Source: Myxococcales bacterium
GTDB lineage: Bacteria > Myxococcota_A > UBA9042
Assembly (NCBI GenBank): GCA_947491025.1
Contig: CANLIC010000016.1
Location: forward strand, 1-64,000
DNA: 64,000 nt
Reading direction: 5' to 3'
Shown: one piece after another, positions 16,327-25,640 of the stretch
How positions within the stretch are numbered: the stretch's first letter is position 1
Layout: each line of letters begins with the position of its first letter
Translations under genes and position numbers: made by a program
The notes under the pieces: model-generated
Told to the model about the DNA's origin: nothing
What the model saw: the letters and a program-made list of their open reading frames with translations, nothing else
The model's database searches: none

Positions 16327-18285
16327 TCACAGGCACTTGAGGTTCATGCACACCGTCAGCGTGTCGTAAACGCTGACGTCTTCGGCGCTGCCCTTCGCAA
16401 AGCACGCTTTTACGCACTGCGCGCTGCCATCGGTACAGAGGTCGGCGCACTTGGCGATGGCCTCGCAGCCGGCGCTGGCGTAGCAAGTGGCCTCTTCGAC
16501 GACGCAGAGCGCTGACTGGCAGCTCTGGACGCACAGGACGAATTGCGGCTCGGTTGCCTTGCAGTTCTTACCCGACCAGCCGTTCTTCAGGCACTTGCCG
16601 CTCTCGCAGATCTGCAGCGACCGCCACAGCGCGACCGACTGCGGCGGCGCCTTGGCGAGGCAGTCGTAGGCACAGCTGGCGTCGGGGCAGGCGTCGGCGC
16701 AGCCCACGAGCTTTGTGCAACCGTCGTTGGCGTCGCAAGCCGCGGCAGGGACGTTGCACTTGGTTTTGACGCAGTCCTTGACGCAGGTGGCGTCCGTGGG
16801 ATCGCAGGCGCCGCCGCCCGCGGGGCAATCGTCGGCGCAGCTGACGGTCGACTCGTTGTACTCACAGGCGCCATTGCCGCACTTGGCGACGACGCAGCCG
16901 CCGCCCCAGCATTGGCCGCCGCCGCAGGAGGTGCCGTTGCTGACCACGGTGTGGGTGCAGCCCGCTCCGCCGCAGCCATCGGTGGTGCAGGGGTCGCCGT
17001 CGTCGCACTTGGAGATCGCGCCCTTGCAGACGAGATTGACGCAGCTGTCGCCGTCGGTGCACGGGTCGCCGTCGGAGCAGCCGAGGCTGCCTTGCGGCGC
17101 GTCGTGGGTGCAGCCCTTGTCCTCCTTGCAGGCATCGACGGTGCACAGGTTGCCATCGTCACAGTTTTTGTTGTTGCCCAGGCAACCGCCGTCGCCGTCG
17201 CAGCTGTCAAGGTCGGTGCACTGCTTGAGATCGTCGCAAATCACGCCTTTCTGCGCCTTGACGTAGGTGCAGCCGATGTTCGGGTCGCAGCCGTCGACGG
17301 TGCAGGCGTTGCCGTCGCTGCAGTCTTTCTTCTTGCCTAGGCATTGGGTGCCCTGGCAGATGTCTTCGATCGTACAGGGGTTGTTGTCGCTGCACACCCA
17401 AGTCGGCGTAGGGGGCGGCGGAGTGCTGGCGCACTTGCCCTCGGACGGCACGCAGCCCTCCAGCGTGCAGGGGTTGCCATCGTCCTTGCAGACCAGCGGG
17501 ACCCCAATGCAATCGCCGCCCTCGCAGTGATCTGTGGTCGTGCAGGAGAAGTCGTCGTTGCAGGTCACGGTCGCGCCCTTGGCGAGCTCGGCATGTTCGA
17601 CCACGCAGCCCTTGTCTTTGGCACAGCTGGCGACGAGGCATGGCGGTTGGCTGCCTTGACAGGCGATCGGCTCGCCCTTGCAGGCGCCGGCGTCGCAGAC
17701 ATCGCCCGCCGTGCAGGCGTCGCCGTCGTCGCAAGGCGCGGCGTTGTCCGGGTGGATGCAGCCGCCGATCGGCTGGCAATCGTCCTCGGTGCAGGGGTCG
17801 TCGTCGTCGCAGTCGGTGACGGTGCCGCTGCACTCGCCGGCGAGGCAGGTGGCGTCGGGCATGCAGTCGTTGGGGTTGCACGGCGTGCCGTTGATGTCGT
17901 CGACGACCTGGCAGAGGCCCGTCTCAAGGTTGCAGACGCCGATGCGGCAGGGCAGGTCGACGAGATCGGCGCACTCGAAGTCGCTCTGACAGCCCACCGG
18001 CAACGGCTTGGAATCGACGACGGCATCACCCGCGTCGCTGGCATCGCCCGCCTGGTCCTTGGTGGCGTCGCCGGCGTCCGTGGCGACATCGGAGGCCGTG
18101 TCGGCTGGTGCGGTGTCGACGGCAGCGCTGGCGTCGGTCGACTCCGTGCGACGCTCCGGCATGCAGCCGGTCGCCACCAGCGCCGCGAGCAGGATGGCGG
18201 CGACGATCCGCGTGGCGGCGCCGATCGCTGGGTCGCGCCGGTCGCCGACGGCGGTGGTTGCCTGTCCGAGACGCTGCGCCATCAT
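16327..18285 (-). CDS. Large Cys-rich lipoprotein with CDDGDPCT-type modules
   Basis: A 652-residue protein with a signal peptide and lipobox-like LVATGC near residue 40. An Asp/Ala/Thr-rich linker (about 50-85) leads to ten or more short Cys modules of the form CDDGD(P/A)CT...C...C...GC, like those in many myxobacterial surface proteins. The last ~180 residues change to a different Cys pattern (CVKDCVKTKC, CADACPDASC). It is predicted to be anchored outside the inner membrane and heavily disulfide-bonded. Its ATG overlaps the TGA of the upstream paralogue (ATGA), so both are made from one transcript. A second ATG follows immediately. No catalytic motif is visible. Confidence 0.75.
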   Translation of the reverse strand: MMAQRLGQATTAVGDRRDPAIGAATRIVAAILLAALVATGCMPERRTESTDASAAVDTAPADTASDVATDAGDATKDQAGDASDAGDAVVDSKPLPVGCQSDFECADLVDLPCRIGVCNLETGLCQVVDDINGTPCNPNDCMPDATCLAGECSGTVTDCDDDDPCTEDDCQPIGGCIHPDNAAPCDDGDACTAGDVCDAGACKGEPIACQGSQPPCLVASCAKDKGCVVEHAELAKGATVTCNDDFSCTTTDHCEGGDCIGVPLVCKDDGNPCTLEGCVPSEGKCASTPPPPTPTWVCSDNNPCTIEDICQGTQCLGKKKDCSDGNACTVDGCDPNIGCTYVKAQKGVICDDLKQCTDLDSCDGDGGCLGNNKNCDDGNLCTVDACKEDKGCTHDAPQGSLGCSDGDPCTDGDSCVNLVCKGAISKCDDGDPCTTDGCGGAGCTHTVVSNGTSCGGGQCWGGGCVVAKCGNGACEYNESTVSCADDCPAGGGACDPTDATCVKDCVKTKCNVPAAACDANDGCTKLVGCADACPDASCAYDCLAKAPPQSVALWRSLQICESGKCLKNGWSGKNCKATEPQFVLCVQSCQSALCVVEEATCYASAGCEAIAKCADLCTDGSAQCVKACFAKGSAEDVSVYDTLTVCMNLKCL

Positions 18286-19772
18286 GGGCCGTCCCCTTGG
18301 CAGCTGCCCGCCTTGCAGGTGCCCTTCGGGCAGGTGATGCCGTCCGCCACTGGGGTCGATTCGCACTTGCCGCTGGCCGGCGCGCAGACATCGATGGTGC
18401 AGGCGTTGCCGTCGTCGCAGGCCTTGGCAGCGCTCGTCGGTTTGCCCTTGCAGGCACCGCCGGTGCAGGCGTCCTCAGCGGTGCAGGCCGAGCCATCGTT
18501 GCACTTGGCGAAGTTCGGCTTCCAGGTACAGCCGGACTGGAAGCTGCAGCCGTCATCGGTGCATGGGTTGCCGTCGCCGCAATCGCGTGTCGTGCCTTGC
18601 TGGCATTGGCCCTTGAGGCAGAAGTCTTCGACAGTGCAGGGGTCGCCGTCGGAGCAAGGGCCCGCGAGCAGCTTCTGGTAGGCGCAAGATCCGGCGTTGC
18701 AGGTGTCGGCGGTGCACGGATCTTTGTCGTCGCAGGGCTTGTCGCCCTTGACGCACTTGCCTTCGACGCAGCCAGCGATCTTGCAGGGATCGCCGTCCTG
18801 ACAGTCCTTGGTCGGCCCGGCGATCTTGACCCAAAGGCAGCCCTTGCCAACGTTCAGCGGGCAGTAGTCCTCGGTGCAGACATCACCGTCATCGCAGGAC
18901 TTCGGGTCACCCTCGCAGCCGATGCCGACGCAGACGTCGTCAACGGTGCACGGGTCGCCGTCGTCGCAGAGCGTCCCCTTCGCCTTGGGTGTCTTGTTGC
19001 ACTCTCCCGTCGCCGGATTGCACTGGCCGCTGGCGCAGACGTCGCTGACGCAGGTCTTCGGCAAGCCTTTGCACGACCCATCTTGGCAGAGATCGGCGAC
19101 GCTGCACTTGTCGCCGTCGTTGCACTTCTTGTGGTTGGCGACTTGAACGCAGCCCTTGGCGACGACGCAGGCGTCGTCGGTGCAGATGTTGCCGTCGTCG
19201 CAGTCTTTGGCGTTGCCGGTGCATTCGCCGGCCTTGCAGGTCGCGTCCACCTGGCAGGGATTGCCGTTGTCGCAGGGTGTGCCGTTGCTCGCCGGCGCCA
19301 CGCTGCACTTGCCGGTCGCGACGGCGCAGGTCGCCTTGAGGCAGGCCTCGACCTCCAAAGGCGCGCAATCGGTGTCCTGTGTACAGCCCTTGGGCAGGGC
19401 GACGACGGTGTCGAGGGTCTCGCTGACGTCAGGGGCGGTGTCGACCGCGTCCTCGGTCTCGGGCGCATCTGCCTTGGCGTCGGCGTCGGCCGCATCGCCG
19501 TCGACGGCCGCGACGACGTCTGCGCTCACGTCGGCGGCGGTGTCGAGGACGCTGATGTCGAGGTCGTCGATCGGCGGCGGCAGGCAGCCTGTCGCGGTGC
19601 ACAGCACCCACAGCGACGCGAGATCAATCAGGCGCCGTGGCGTCCATGACCCTGCCCACGGCCGCGCGCTGTGGCGGTGAAGGCTGGACGGGGTCGAGCC
19701 AAGCCCTCCTAGGGCCGCCGAAGCGACCTGATGTCCGGCGGCTCCAAGGTTTTTTGCGCTCGGCACCTTCAT
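18282..19772 (-). CDS. Cys-rich lipoprotein, paralogue of the downstream gene
   Basis: About 496 residues from the ATG at 19772. The lipobox-like CTATGC is preceded by RRLIDLASLWVL, and an Asp/Ala/Val/Thr-rich linker follows. Then come about a dozen Cys modules of the CDDGDPCT...DVCVGIGC kind. The weak point is the start: the ATG leaves an n-region of nearly 60 residues before the lipid-attachment Cys, unusually long, and no in-frame ATG or TTG lies closer. A run of six A bases sits just after this ATG, so a frameshift or a rare start codon is possible. It overlaps the next gene by 4 bases. Confidence 0.65.
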   Translation of the reverse strand: MKVPSAKNLGAAGHQVASAALGGLGSTPSSLHRHSARPWAGSWTPRRLIDLASLWVLCTATGCLPPPIDDLDISVLDTAADVSADVVAAVDGDAADADAKADAPETEDAVDTAPDVSETLDTVVALPKGCTQDTDCAPLEVEACLKATCAVATGKCSVAPASNGTPCDNGNPCQVDATCKAGECTGNAKDCDDGNICTDDACVVAKGCVQVANHKKCNDGDKCSVADLCQDGSCKGLPKTCVSDVCASGQCNPATGECNKTPKAKGTLCDDGDPCTVDDVCVGIGCEGDPKSCDDGDVCTEDYCPLNVGKGCLWVKIAGPTKDCQDGDPCKIAGCVEGKCVKGDKPCDDKDPCTADTCNAGSCAYQKLLAGPCSDGDPCTVEDFCLKGQCQQGTTRDCGDGNPCTDDGCSFQSGCTWKPNFAKCNDGSACTAEDACTGGACKGKPTSAAKACDDGNACTIDVCAPASGKCESTPVADGITCPKGTCKAGSCQGDGP

Positions 19773-19919
19773 CGTCGGGGCTGGCTCCGCGCGGTGACGC
19801 CCGGCGTTGCGGCGCGAGGGGTCGGCTGGCGGCAGCCGACCGTTCGCACTCAACTGTACCCGCGACGACGGGTCTCTACAAACTTTCGCCACAGCGTCGA
19901 GCGCAGCGATCCACGGACC

Positions 19920-21125
19920 TCAACCTTGGGCGCTGCCTGGGACCGCGATCGCCACCGGCGCGCCGCGTCCGATCTCAAGGTCGCCAAGGCCAAAGAACAG
20001 CTCGCCGTCGATGACCGGATCGATGGTGGTGGGCTCTGGCGCCATCATTCGCAGCGTCTGTAGGCGGCAATCGACGATGTTGGGCGAGACCAGGGGCTTG
20101 CCGCGCGCCATCGCCGGCATCACGCGCATGACCTCAGCGACGCCAGGGTTGCCGATGAGCCCGTGCAACACGCCCTCTTCAGCGGCGTGCGGGAAAAAGC
20201 GAAAGACGCCGGCGAGATCGATGTTGATGGCACCGACATTGACGGCCCGGTACTCGTCAAACGGCAACGCCTCGCCGTCGACCTCGACCCGCAACGGTTG
20301 CGGCGCGAAGACCGCGGCACCGAGCGCCCGGGGATCGTCGCCGTCGCCGAGCCAGCCCCGGGGCACGAGCGACGCCGGCAGGGAGGACAACCCGGGTGCA
20401 GCCAGGCTGGCGGATGCCAGGATGCGGCTCACCACCGTGATGACACCGCGGGCTGAGGGATCGCCGTTGGCGTAGAAGCGCTCGAAGAAGCGCTGGCCGA
20501 CGCCGGCGGCGGCACAGGCGAAGCCACGGCGTTCGAAGCTGCCGCCGGCGCGAAGCGTGCCGCGCAGTTGCAAGCTGTCCAGCCGAACGGTGGCGGGTGC
20601 CTGGCCACGGCGGAGATCGCTCAGCAGGGCCGCGAGCAGGTCTTCGGCGCTGCCCTGCAGGCCGACCTTGGTGGCCAGGAAGTCGATGGTGCCGCTGCGG
20701 GTGGGCATGAGCAGCGGCATGGGCCTGCCCGTCGACGCGGACGCGGCCACCGCAGCGTTGAGCAGCCAATGGAAGGCCCCGTCGCCGCCGTCAGCGACCC
20801 AGATATCGATGCCATCGCGGAGGAATTCGGCAGCAACGCTCGCGACCTCGTCGACGTCCCGGGTCCGCCGGACCCACCCACGATCACCGACCAGGCGCTG
20901 CAAGGCATCAAAGCGCTCCGGGCGGGCCCGGTTCTTCTTGCTGTGAGGGTTGAACACGACGCCGACGCCGGCCGACCGAGCGGGGCCAGCGGCGGGCTCC
21001 CGTTCGCTGGAGGGTGCATGGACGGGTCCGGAGCCAAGCGCGCCGGTGGTGGCAAACGCCGTGCCCGGGCCGAGCGCCAGTTGCGGGTTCCGGGAGGCTT
21101 GTTCGGCAGTGACGGCTCGGGTCAT
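19920..21125 (-). CDS. Diacylglycerol kinase-like lipid kinase (DagK/YegS family)
   Basis: A 401-residue protein with the NAD-kinase-like catalytic domain of bacterial lipid kinases. It shows VVFNPHSKKN (compare NPxSG) near residue 60 and IWVADGGDGAFHWLLNA (GGDG loop), then MPTRSGTIDFLATKVGL where the family has GTxNDFAR. The GGDGT Thr is Ala here and the ND pair is ID, so nucleotide or lipid specificity may differ. The rest is the beta-sandwich lipid-binding domain with AVNVGAINIDLAGVF. The ATG at 21125 is preceded by GGAGG at 6 bases, which decides the start over the ATG 42 bases upstream. Confidence 0.7.
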   Translation of the reverse strand: MTRAVTAEQASRNPQLALGPGTAFATTGALGSGPVHAPSSEREPAAGPARSAGVGVVFNPHSKKNRARPERFDALQRLVGDRGWVRRTRDVDEVASVAAEFLRDGIDIWVADGGDGAFHWLLNAAVAASASTGRPMPLLMPTRSGTIDFLATKVGLQGSAEDLLAALLSDLRRGQAPATVRLDSLQLRGTLRAGGSFERRGFACAAAGVGQRFFERFYANGDPSARGVITVVSRILASASLAAPGLSSLPASLVPRGWLGDGDDPRALGAAVFAPQPLRVEVDGEALPFDEYRAVNVGAINIDLAGVFRFFPHAAEEGVLHGLIGNPGVAEVMRVMPAMARGKPLVSPNIVDCRLQTLRMMAPEPTTIDPVIDGELFFGLGDLEIGRGAPVAIAVPGSAQG

Positions 21126-21177
21126 CGACGTCCTCCGGGCAGCGGGGCTGGCCGGCCGGGCCCCCATGGGCGCGAGC

Positions 21178-22161
21178 CTACCACAAGCTGAGCTGATGCG
21201 GCGCGTTGACAGGGTGCACAGCGATCCCGTTCGGCGAAAGCCGCCCAGCCAGCGCGGCCGCGCCGGCGCCGAGGGCCACGACGTGGCGCGCCCCAGAGGC
21301 GATGATCATCGCTTCGAGCTCCTCGAGGCCAGGCCGCCAATCGACGGTGAAGGACGCCTCGCCGCCGCGGCGTCCTGGCAGCGGCTCGGGGCCGACGACG
21401 AGGTGGGGCAGGCCGCCAGGGGCGAGCGAGGCCAGCCTTCGATGGGTGCAAAACTGCAGCACATCGCGGCGTCGCGCGCCGACGCCCGTGCTGGGCAGCC
21501 GCCCCTCAGCGCCCAAGCGGCGACCGAGCGCCTGCCAGCGGCCGAGCAGGCGCACCGGGCCCTGCCGCGCCGCCAGACGGGCGAGCGCCAGCATCAACCC
21601 AGCGTCGTCAACGGCGACCCACGCCGCGCCACCGCCGGCGCGCAGGCGCAGCGACGCCAGTCGTCCCAATGCCGCCGCCTCGCTGTAGCCGAACGCGGTG
21701 GCGCCGGCAGCCTCAGCGTCGACGGCGATCACGTCCACGGGCGGGCCGAGGTCGAGGGGCGGCCCGGCCAGCGGCGTGGCGGGCCGCGCCGCGGTCGCGA
21801 TCAGCAACGTCGCGGCGTCGCTCTCGAGCCGCAGCAGGGCGCTGCCAGGGCCACTGCCCGCGGGCGTGAGCATGACTCGGGCCTGCCCGAGGCTGAGGGG
21901 CGTGCGCCAGGGCAGCGCCAGCGGACGGGCCGCACCGGGCGCCAGCAGCGACGCCAGCGCCTCGGCGCAGAGCAACCTGCCGCGACCGGCGGGGAGCGTC
22001 ATCAGCCTGCCGACAAAGGCGATTTCTCCGCGCGGTCGGCCGTCGAGCCAGAGCCGCTGCGGCCGATAGCGCAGCGCGCCATCGAAAGCGAGACCCGCAA
22101 TGGCGTCGTAGTCGCCGTCCGCTGCCGCCAGAGGCCCCCCTATCGCGCTCCCTCCCCGCAC
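21178..22161 (-). CDS. Degenerate metallo-beta-lactamase/beta-CASP-like protein lacking metal ligands (tentative)
   Basis: About 327 residues. The segment VMLTPAGSGPGSALLRLE resembles the PAGHxLGSAxxxLE region of ligase-associated and mRNA-processing beta-CASP exonucleases, and GEASFTVDWRPGLEEL with GARHVVALG fits a C-terminal fragment of that fold. The metal-binding HxHxDH motif is absent, and the conserved His of PAGH is Ser, so it is probably not an active nuclease. The start is uncertain: no ATG fits; GTG at 22161 has AGGAGG 4 bases upstream. An ATG at 22287 would add an Arg-rich unlikely leader. Lies 52 bp upstream of the lipid kinase on the same strand. Confidence 0.45.
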   Translation of the reverse strand: MRGGSAIGGPLAAADGDYDAIAGLAFDGALRYRPQRLWLDGRPRGEIAFVGRLMTLPAGRGRLLCAEALASLLAPGAARPLALPWRTPLSLGQARVMLTPAGSGPGSALLRLESDAATLLIATAARPATPLAGPPLDLGPPVDVIAVDAEAAGATAFGYSEAAALGRLASLRLRAGGGAAWVAVDDAGLMLALARLAARQGPVRLLGRWQALGRRLGAEGRLPSTGVGARRRDVLQFCTHRRLASLAPGGLPHLVVGPEPLPGRRGGEASFTVDWRPGLEELEAMIIASGARHVVALGAGAAALAGRLSPNGIAVHPVNAPHQLSLW

Positions 22162-22328
22162 CACGCCTCCTGAGCCCACGCGCGCCACCGCCAGGGGCCA
22201 CCGCCGCCCATGGTAGCGCGCGCGACGGTCGACGCCAGCGACGCCAGCGACGCCGCGAAGCGAACCCCGACCCGTCCGCGTTGCCAACTCGCCAGCACCC
22301 TCCTACCATTGGCGGCAGAGGAGGCTGG

Positions 22329-25300
22329 ATGCGCTCGACGGTCCCGATTTCCCGGGAGTCTATAGGTTCCAATGGCATGCCGACCGCACCAGCGGGCGAC
22401 GCGTCGGCGTCTGCGCCCACCTCCGAAGGCCCCCCGCCGATGAACGCCGGGGCCAACGCGCCAGAGTCAGTGCCAGCTCCCCCTTCGCCCCTGCCGAGTC
22501 ACAGGGCGGCCGATGGCGCGGTCTCGCGCTCGCCGCCCGCTGCCGCGCGCCCGCCCGAGTCCGCTCCGCCTGCGCCCGATCCCGCTCCGCCAGGCAAACC
22601 GCCGCGGGTGGCGACGCCGGCCTCGGTTCGCGCCGTCGGCACGCCGGTCGCCGACAACCGTCGCCCGGACGACCTGCTCCACCCCTCACGCATGAGCGAG
22701 CGCTTCGGCGTGTGGGTGCGGCTTTTCGCTTGGTTCTTCTTTCGTCACGTAGATTTCCCGGCTCGCCTCGGCCAAGCCATCACCGCCTGCAGCCGCGAGG
22801 GTGTGCCGGTCTATGTCATGGGCCAGTCGAGCCTGCTCGACACCATCTACCTCAACGACGCCTTGCTCCGCCGCAAGATGCCGCGCGCCGAGTTCAGCAA
22901 CGGCCCCAAGATGACGCCCTTCCAGCCTTGGCGGCTCGCGGCGCGCTTGTGGTGGCGGTCGGTGCGCGGTGTCCCGCAGGCACCGCCGCTCGAGCTGTTC
23001 TCGGCGTTGGTCAGCCGGCGCAGGTCGGCGCTGGTCTTCTTGCGCCGTCAGTTCACGTTTACGCCGCAACCGGACCGCATCCGCTCCGAAGACATGCTGC
23101 GCACCCTCTGCCAGGTCCAGCGCGAGCTAGAGGTCCCGATCTACCTGCTGCCGGCGGTGTTGGTCTGGGAGCGCAAGGGCCGCGACAACAACATCATCGA
23201 CGCCTTCTTCGGCGATCCTCTGGCGCCCGGGCCGCTGCGCAAGCTCTTCGGCTTCGTCATGAACTACCGCAAGGCGTTCGTGCGCGCCGGCGAACCGGTC
23301 AACCTGCGCGTCTGGCTCGCCGAACACGGCGGCGCCGAGGACGAGGAGCTGTCGGCCCGCCTCAAAGCCCTGCTGCAGCAGCGTCTCGAGGTCGAGCATC
23401 GCGTGATCAGCGGCGCGCTGGTGCGTCCGCCGGCCATCGTCGCCAACGAGCTGCTGAGCGAGCCAGGCTTTGGCGCCACGCTCGAGAAGCTCGCCGTAGA
23501 CCTCAAGCGCAGCGATGACAGCGTCCGCGCCGAGGCGAGGGCCAACCTCCTCGAGATCGCCGCGGACCTGCGCATGCGCATGGTCGATCTCTTCAGCATC
23601 GTGCTGACCGTCGTCTGGGCCCGCATCTACGAGGGCCTGGAAGTCGATCACGAAGGGTTGGACGCCATCCGCGAGGCCGGACGGCGCGGGCCGGTGGTCA
23701 TCGCGCCCTCCCACAAGAGCCACATCGACTACCTCGTCATCAGCTACATCTTCTACCGCAACGGCATGGTGCCGCCGCACATCGCCGCCGGTGCCAACCT
23801 GAGCTTCTGGCCGCTCGGCTTCTTCTTCCGGCGCGCTGGCGCCTTCTTCTTGCGGCGGAGCTTCAAGGGTCAGCCGATCTACGGTGCCGCCTTCCGAGCC
23901 TACGTGCGCAAGCTGCTGGCCGACGGACACTGGCTGGAATTCTTCATCGAGGGCACCCGCTCGCGCACCGGCAAGTTGCTGCCGCCGCGCTACGGCCTGC
24001 TCCGCATCGTGGTCGACGCTGTCGCCTCGGGCGAAGTCGAAGACGTCACCGTGGTGCCGACGAATTTCGGCTATGAACGGCTCATCGAGGAAGCCTCCTA
24101 CCGACGCGAGCTCGAAGGTGGCGAGAAGAAGGCGGAATCCGCAGGCGACCTGCTCAAGGCCACCCAGGTCCTCGCCCACAAATATGGCCGGATGCGCGTG
24201 CAGTTCTCCGAGCCGATGTCGTTGCGGCGCCTGCTCGAGGCCCAGGGCGTCCAGCCTGGCGCGGCCGACGCGGCGGCGGTCGAGCGCGCGGTCAAGACCA
24301 TCGGCTATCACATCGAGGCCGGCATCAACCGCGCCGCGGTGCTGACACCGATGGCGCTGGTCAGCTCGGTCTTGCTCTCGAAGGTCAACCGCGGCATCGG
24401 CAAGCCCGACCTGCAGCTGCGCGTTGGCTACTTGCTTGACTCCGCAGTGCGACGCGGCGCGGTGTTGTCCGGCCCGCTGCGCAGCGCGCTCGCCGCCAAC
24501 CGCCAGCGCCTGCAGGCCGCCAGCACCCGCGACCAGGCCGGACGCGTCCTCGGTGTCGCGGTGGATCCAACCAGCGCCCAAAGCGCCCGCGCCCGCACCC
24601 TCGGCGAGGCCGTGGCGGAGCTCATCGATGGCGCGCTGTCGATGATCCAAGAGGCCAATTGGATCTTCCGCAAGAATTTCGAAGATGGAGACGTGTTCGT
24701 CGTCAAGCGTGAGGGACGCCTCCACCTCGACTACTACAAGAACAATCTGCTGCACCTGTTCGTGCCTGAGGCCCTGCTGGCGACGGCGTTGCTCGGCAAC
24801 CTGAGCCCGGACGGCAAGGCGGACGCCGACGCGGTGCGCGAGGACACCAAGTTGCTGTCGCGCATCCTCAAGCTCGAATTCGTCTACGAGCCCGAGCTCG
24901 GCTTCGCCACGCAGTACCAGCAGACCTTCGATCACTTCCACGAGGCCGGCTGGCTGCAGACCCTCGAGGGCGGCAAGCTGCAGGTCGCCGACACAGCGCG
25001 CGTGGCGCTGACGATGTACGGCAAGCTGGTGCAGAACTTCATCGAGTCGTACTGGATCGTCGGCCGCTCGTTGGTCGAGCTCGGCAGCGAGGCGGTGTCG
25101 GAGTCGGACTTCGTGGCCCGCTGCCAGCGCCTCGCGGATCGCCTCTACGAGCTCGGCGAGGTGCAGTGCTACGAAGCGGTCAGCAAGGTCAACCTGCTGA
25201 ACGCACTCCAGATCTACCTGGAGTTGGGCAGCGTCCGGCAGGAGCTGCAGCAGGTCGGCAAGCGCAGCGTCCGCACCTTGCGCATCGGCCGCGCCGACGA

Positions 25301-25385
25301 GACCAGCGCGCCGCTGGCGCCGACCGTGCACCGCCTCGAGACCTTCGCTTCGGTCTGGCGCAGCGGCACCGATCAACGCGCATAG
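22329..25385 (+). CDS. plsB: Glycerol-3-phosphate 1-O-acyltransferase
   Basis: A 1018-residue membrane-associated enzyme that makes lysophosphatidic acid, the first step of phospholipid synthesis. Acyltransferase blocks are present in order: H462-x4-D467 in SHKSHIDYL (catalytic), GAFFLRRSF (block II), FIEGTRSRTGK (block III) and TVVPTNFGYERLIE (block IV). E. coli PlsB has about 807 residues; the surplus here includes an N-terminal Pro/Ala-rich region of about 115 residues with no fold apparent. The ATG at 22329 has AGAGGAGG 4 bases upstream, an excellent start. It is divergent from the beta-CASP-like gene and near the diacylglycerol kinase, so lipid genes cluster here. Confidence 0.92.
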   Translation: MRSTVPISRESIGSNGMPTAPAGDASASAPTSEGPPPMNAGANAPESVPAPPSPLPSHRAADGAVSRSPPAAARPPESAPPAPDPAPPGKPPRVATPASVRAVGTPVADNRRPDDLLHPSRMSERFGVWVRLFAWFFFRHVDFPARLGQAITACSREGVPVYVMGQSSLLDTIYLNDALLRRKMPRAEFSNGPKMTPFQPWRLAARLWWRSVRGVPQAPPLELFSALVSRRRSALVFLRRQFTFTPQPDRIRSEDMLRTLCQVQRELEVPIYLLPAVLVWERKGRDNNIIDAFFGDPLAPGPLRKLFGFVMNYRKAFVRAGEPVNLRVWLAEHGGAEDEELSARLKALLQQRLEVEHRVISGALVRPPAIVANELLSEPGFGATLEKLAVDLKRSDDSVRAEARANLLEIAADLRMRMVDLFSIVLTVVWARIYEGLEVDHEGLDAIREAGRRGPVVIAPSHKSHIDYLVISYIFYRNGMVPPHIAAGANLSFWPLGFFFRRAGAFFLRRSFKGQPIYGAAFRAYVRKLLADGHWLEFFIEGTRSRTGKLLPPRYGLLRIVVDAVASGEVEDVTVVPTNFGYERLIEEASYRRELEGGEKKAESAGDLLKATQVLAHKYGRMRVQFSEPMSLRRLLEAQGVQPGAADAAAVERAVKTIGYHIEAGINRAAVLTPMALVSSVLLSKVNRGIGKPDLQLRVGYLLDSAVRRGAVLSGPLRSALAANRQRLQAASTRDQAGRVLGVAVDPTSAQSARARTLGEAVAELIDGALSMIQEANWIFRKNFEDGDVFVVKREGRLHLDYYKNNLLHLFVPEALLATALLGNLSPDGKADADAVREDTKLLSRILKLEFVYEPELGFATQYQQTFDHFHEAGWLQTLEGGKLQVADTARVALTMYGKLVQNFIESYWIVGRSLVELGSEAVSESDFVARCQRLADRLYELGEVQCYEAVSKVNLLNALQIYLELGSVRQELQQVGKRSVRTLRIGRADETSAPLAPTVHRLETFASVWRSGTDQRA

Positions 25386-25640
25386 GCGCCTGCAGGGCGT
25401 GCGCGGGACGAAGGCGCCGTGACGCCTGCGAATGGCCAGCCGACGGAGGCGACACCAGGATTTCGCGGCGCGGGTGCTATACGCCCCGCCGATCCTGTGC
25501 TACGTCACGCGCCCCCAGGGCACCACCAGCGGCCGCCCACGGGGCCAAGTGGCACGGCGCGAGCGTCCGCGAAGGGCGGTGGATGCGCCGGAGATTCAAG
25601 CGGACTTTGGGTCTGCTTGGGCGAGCGGGAGGAGCAGCGG

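Noticed and set aside
17344..19649. Overlapping long plus-strand frames of 445 and 513 codons
   Set aside because: They are complementary to the two Cys-rich lipoprotein genes, which have signal peptides and module structure; the plus-strand products are Ala/Val/Gly-rich without features.
23127..25376. 749-codon open frame antisense to plsB
   Set aside because: PlsB is certain from its acyltransferase motifs, so this is a shadow frame.
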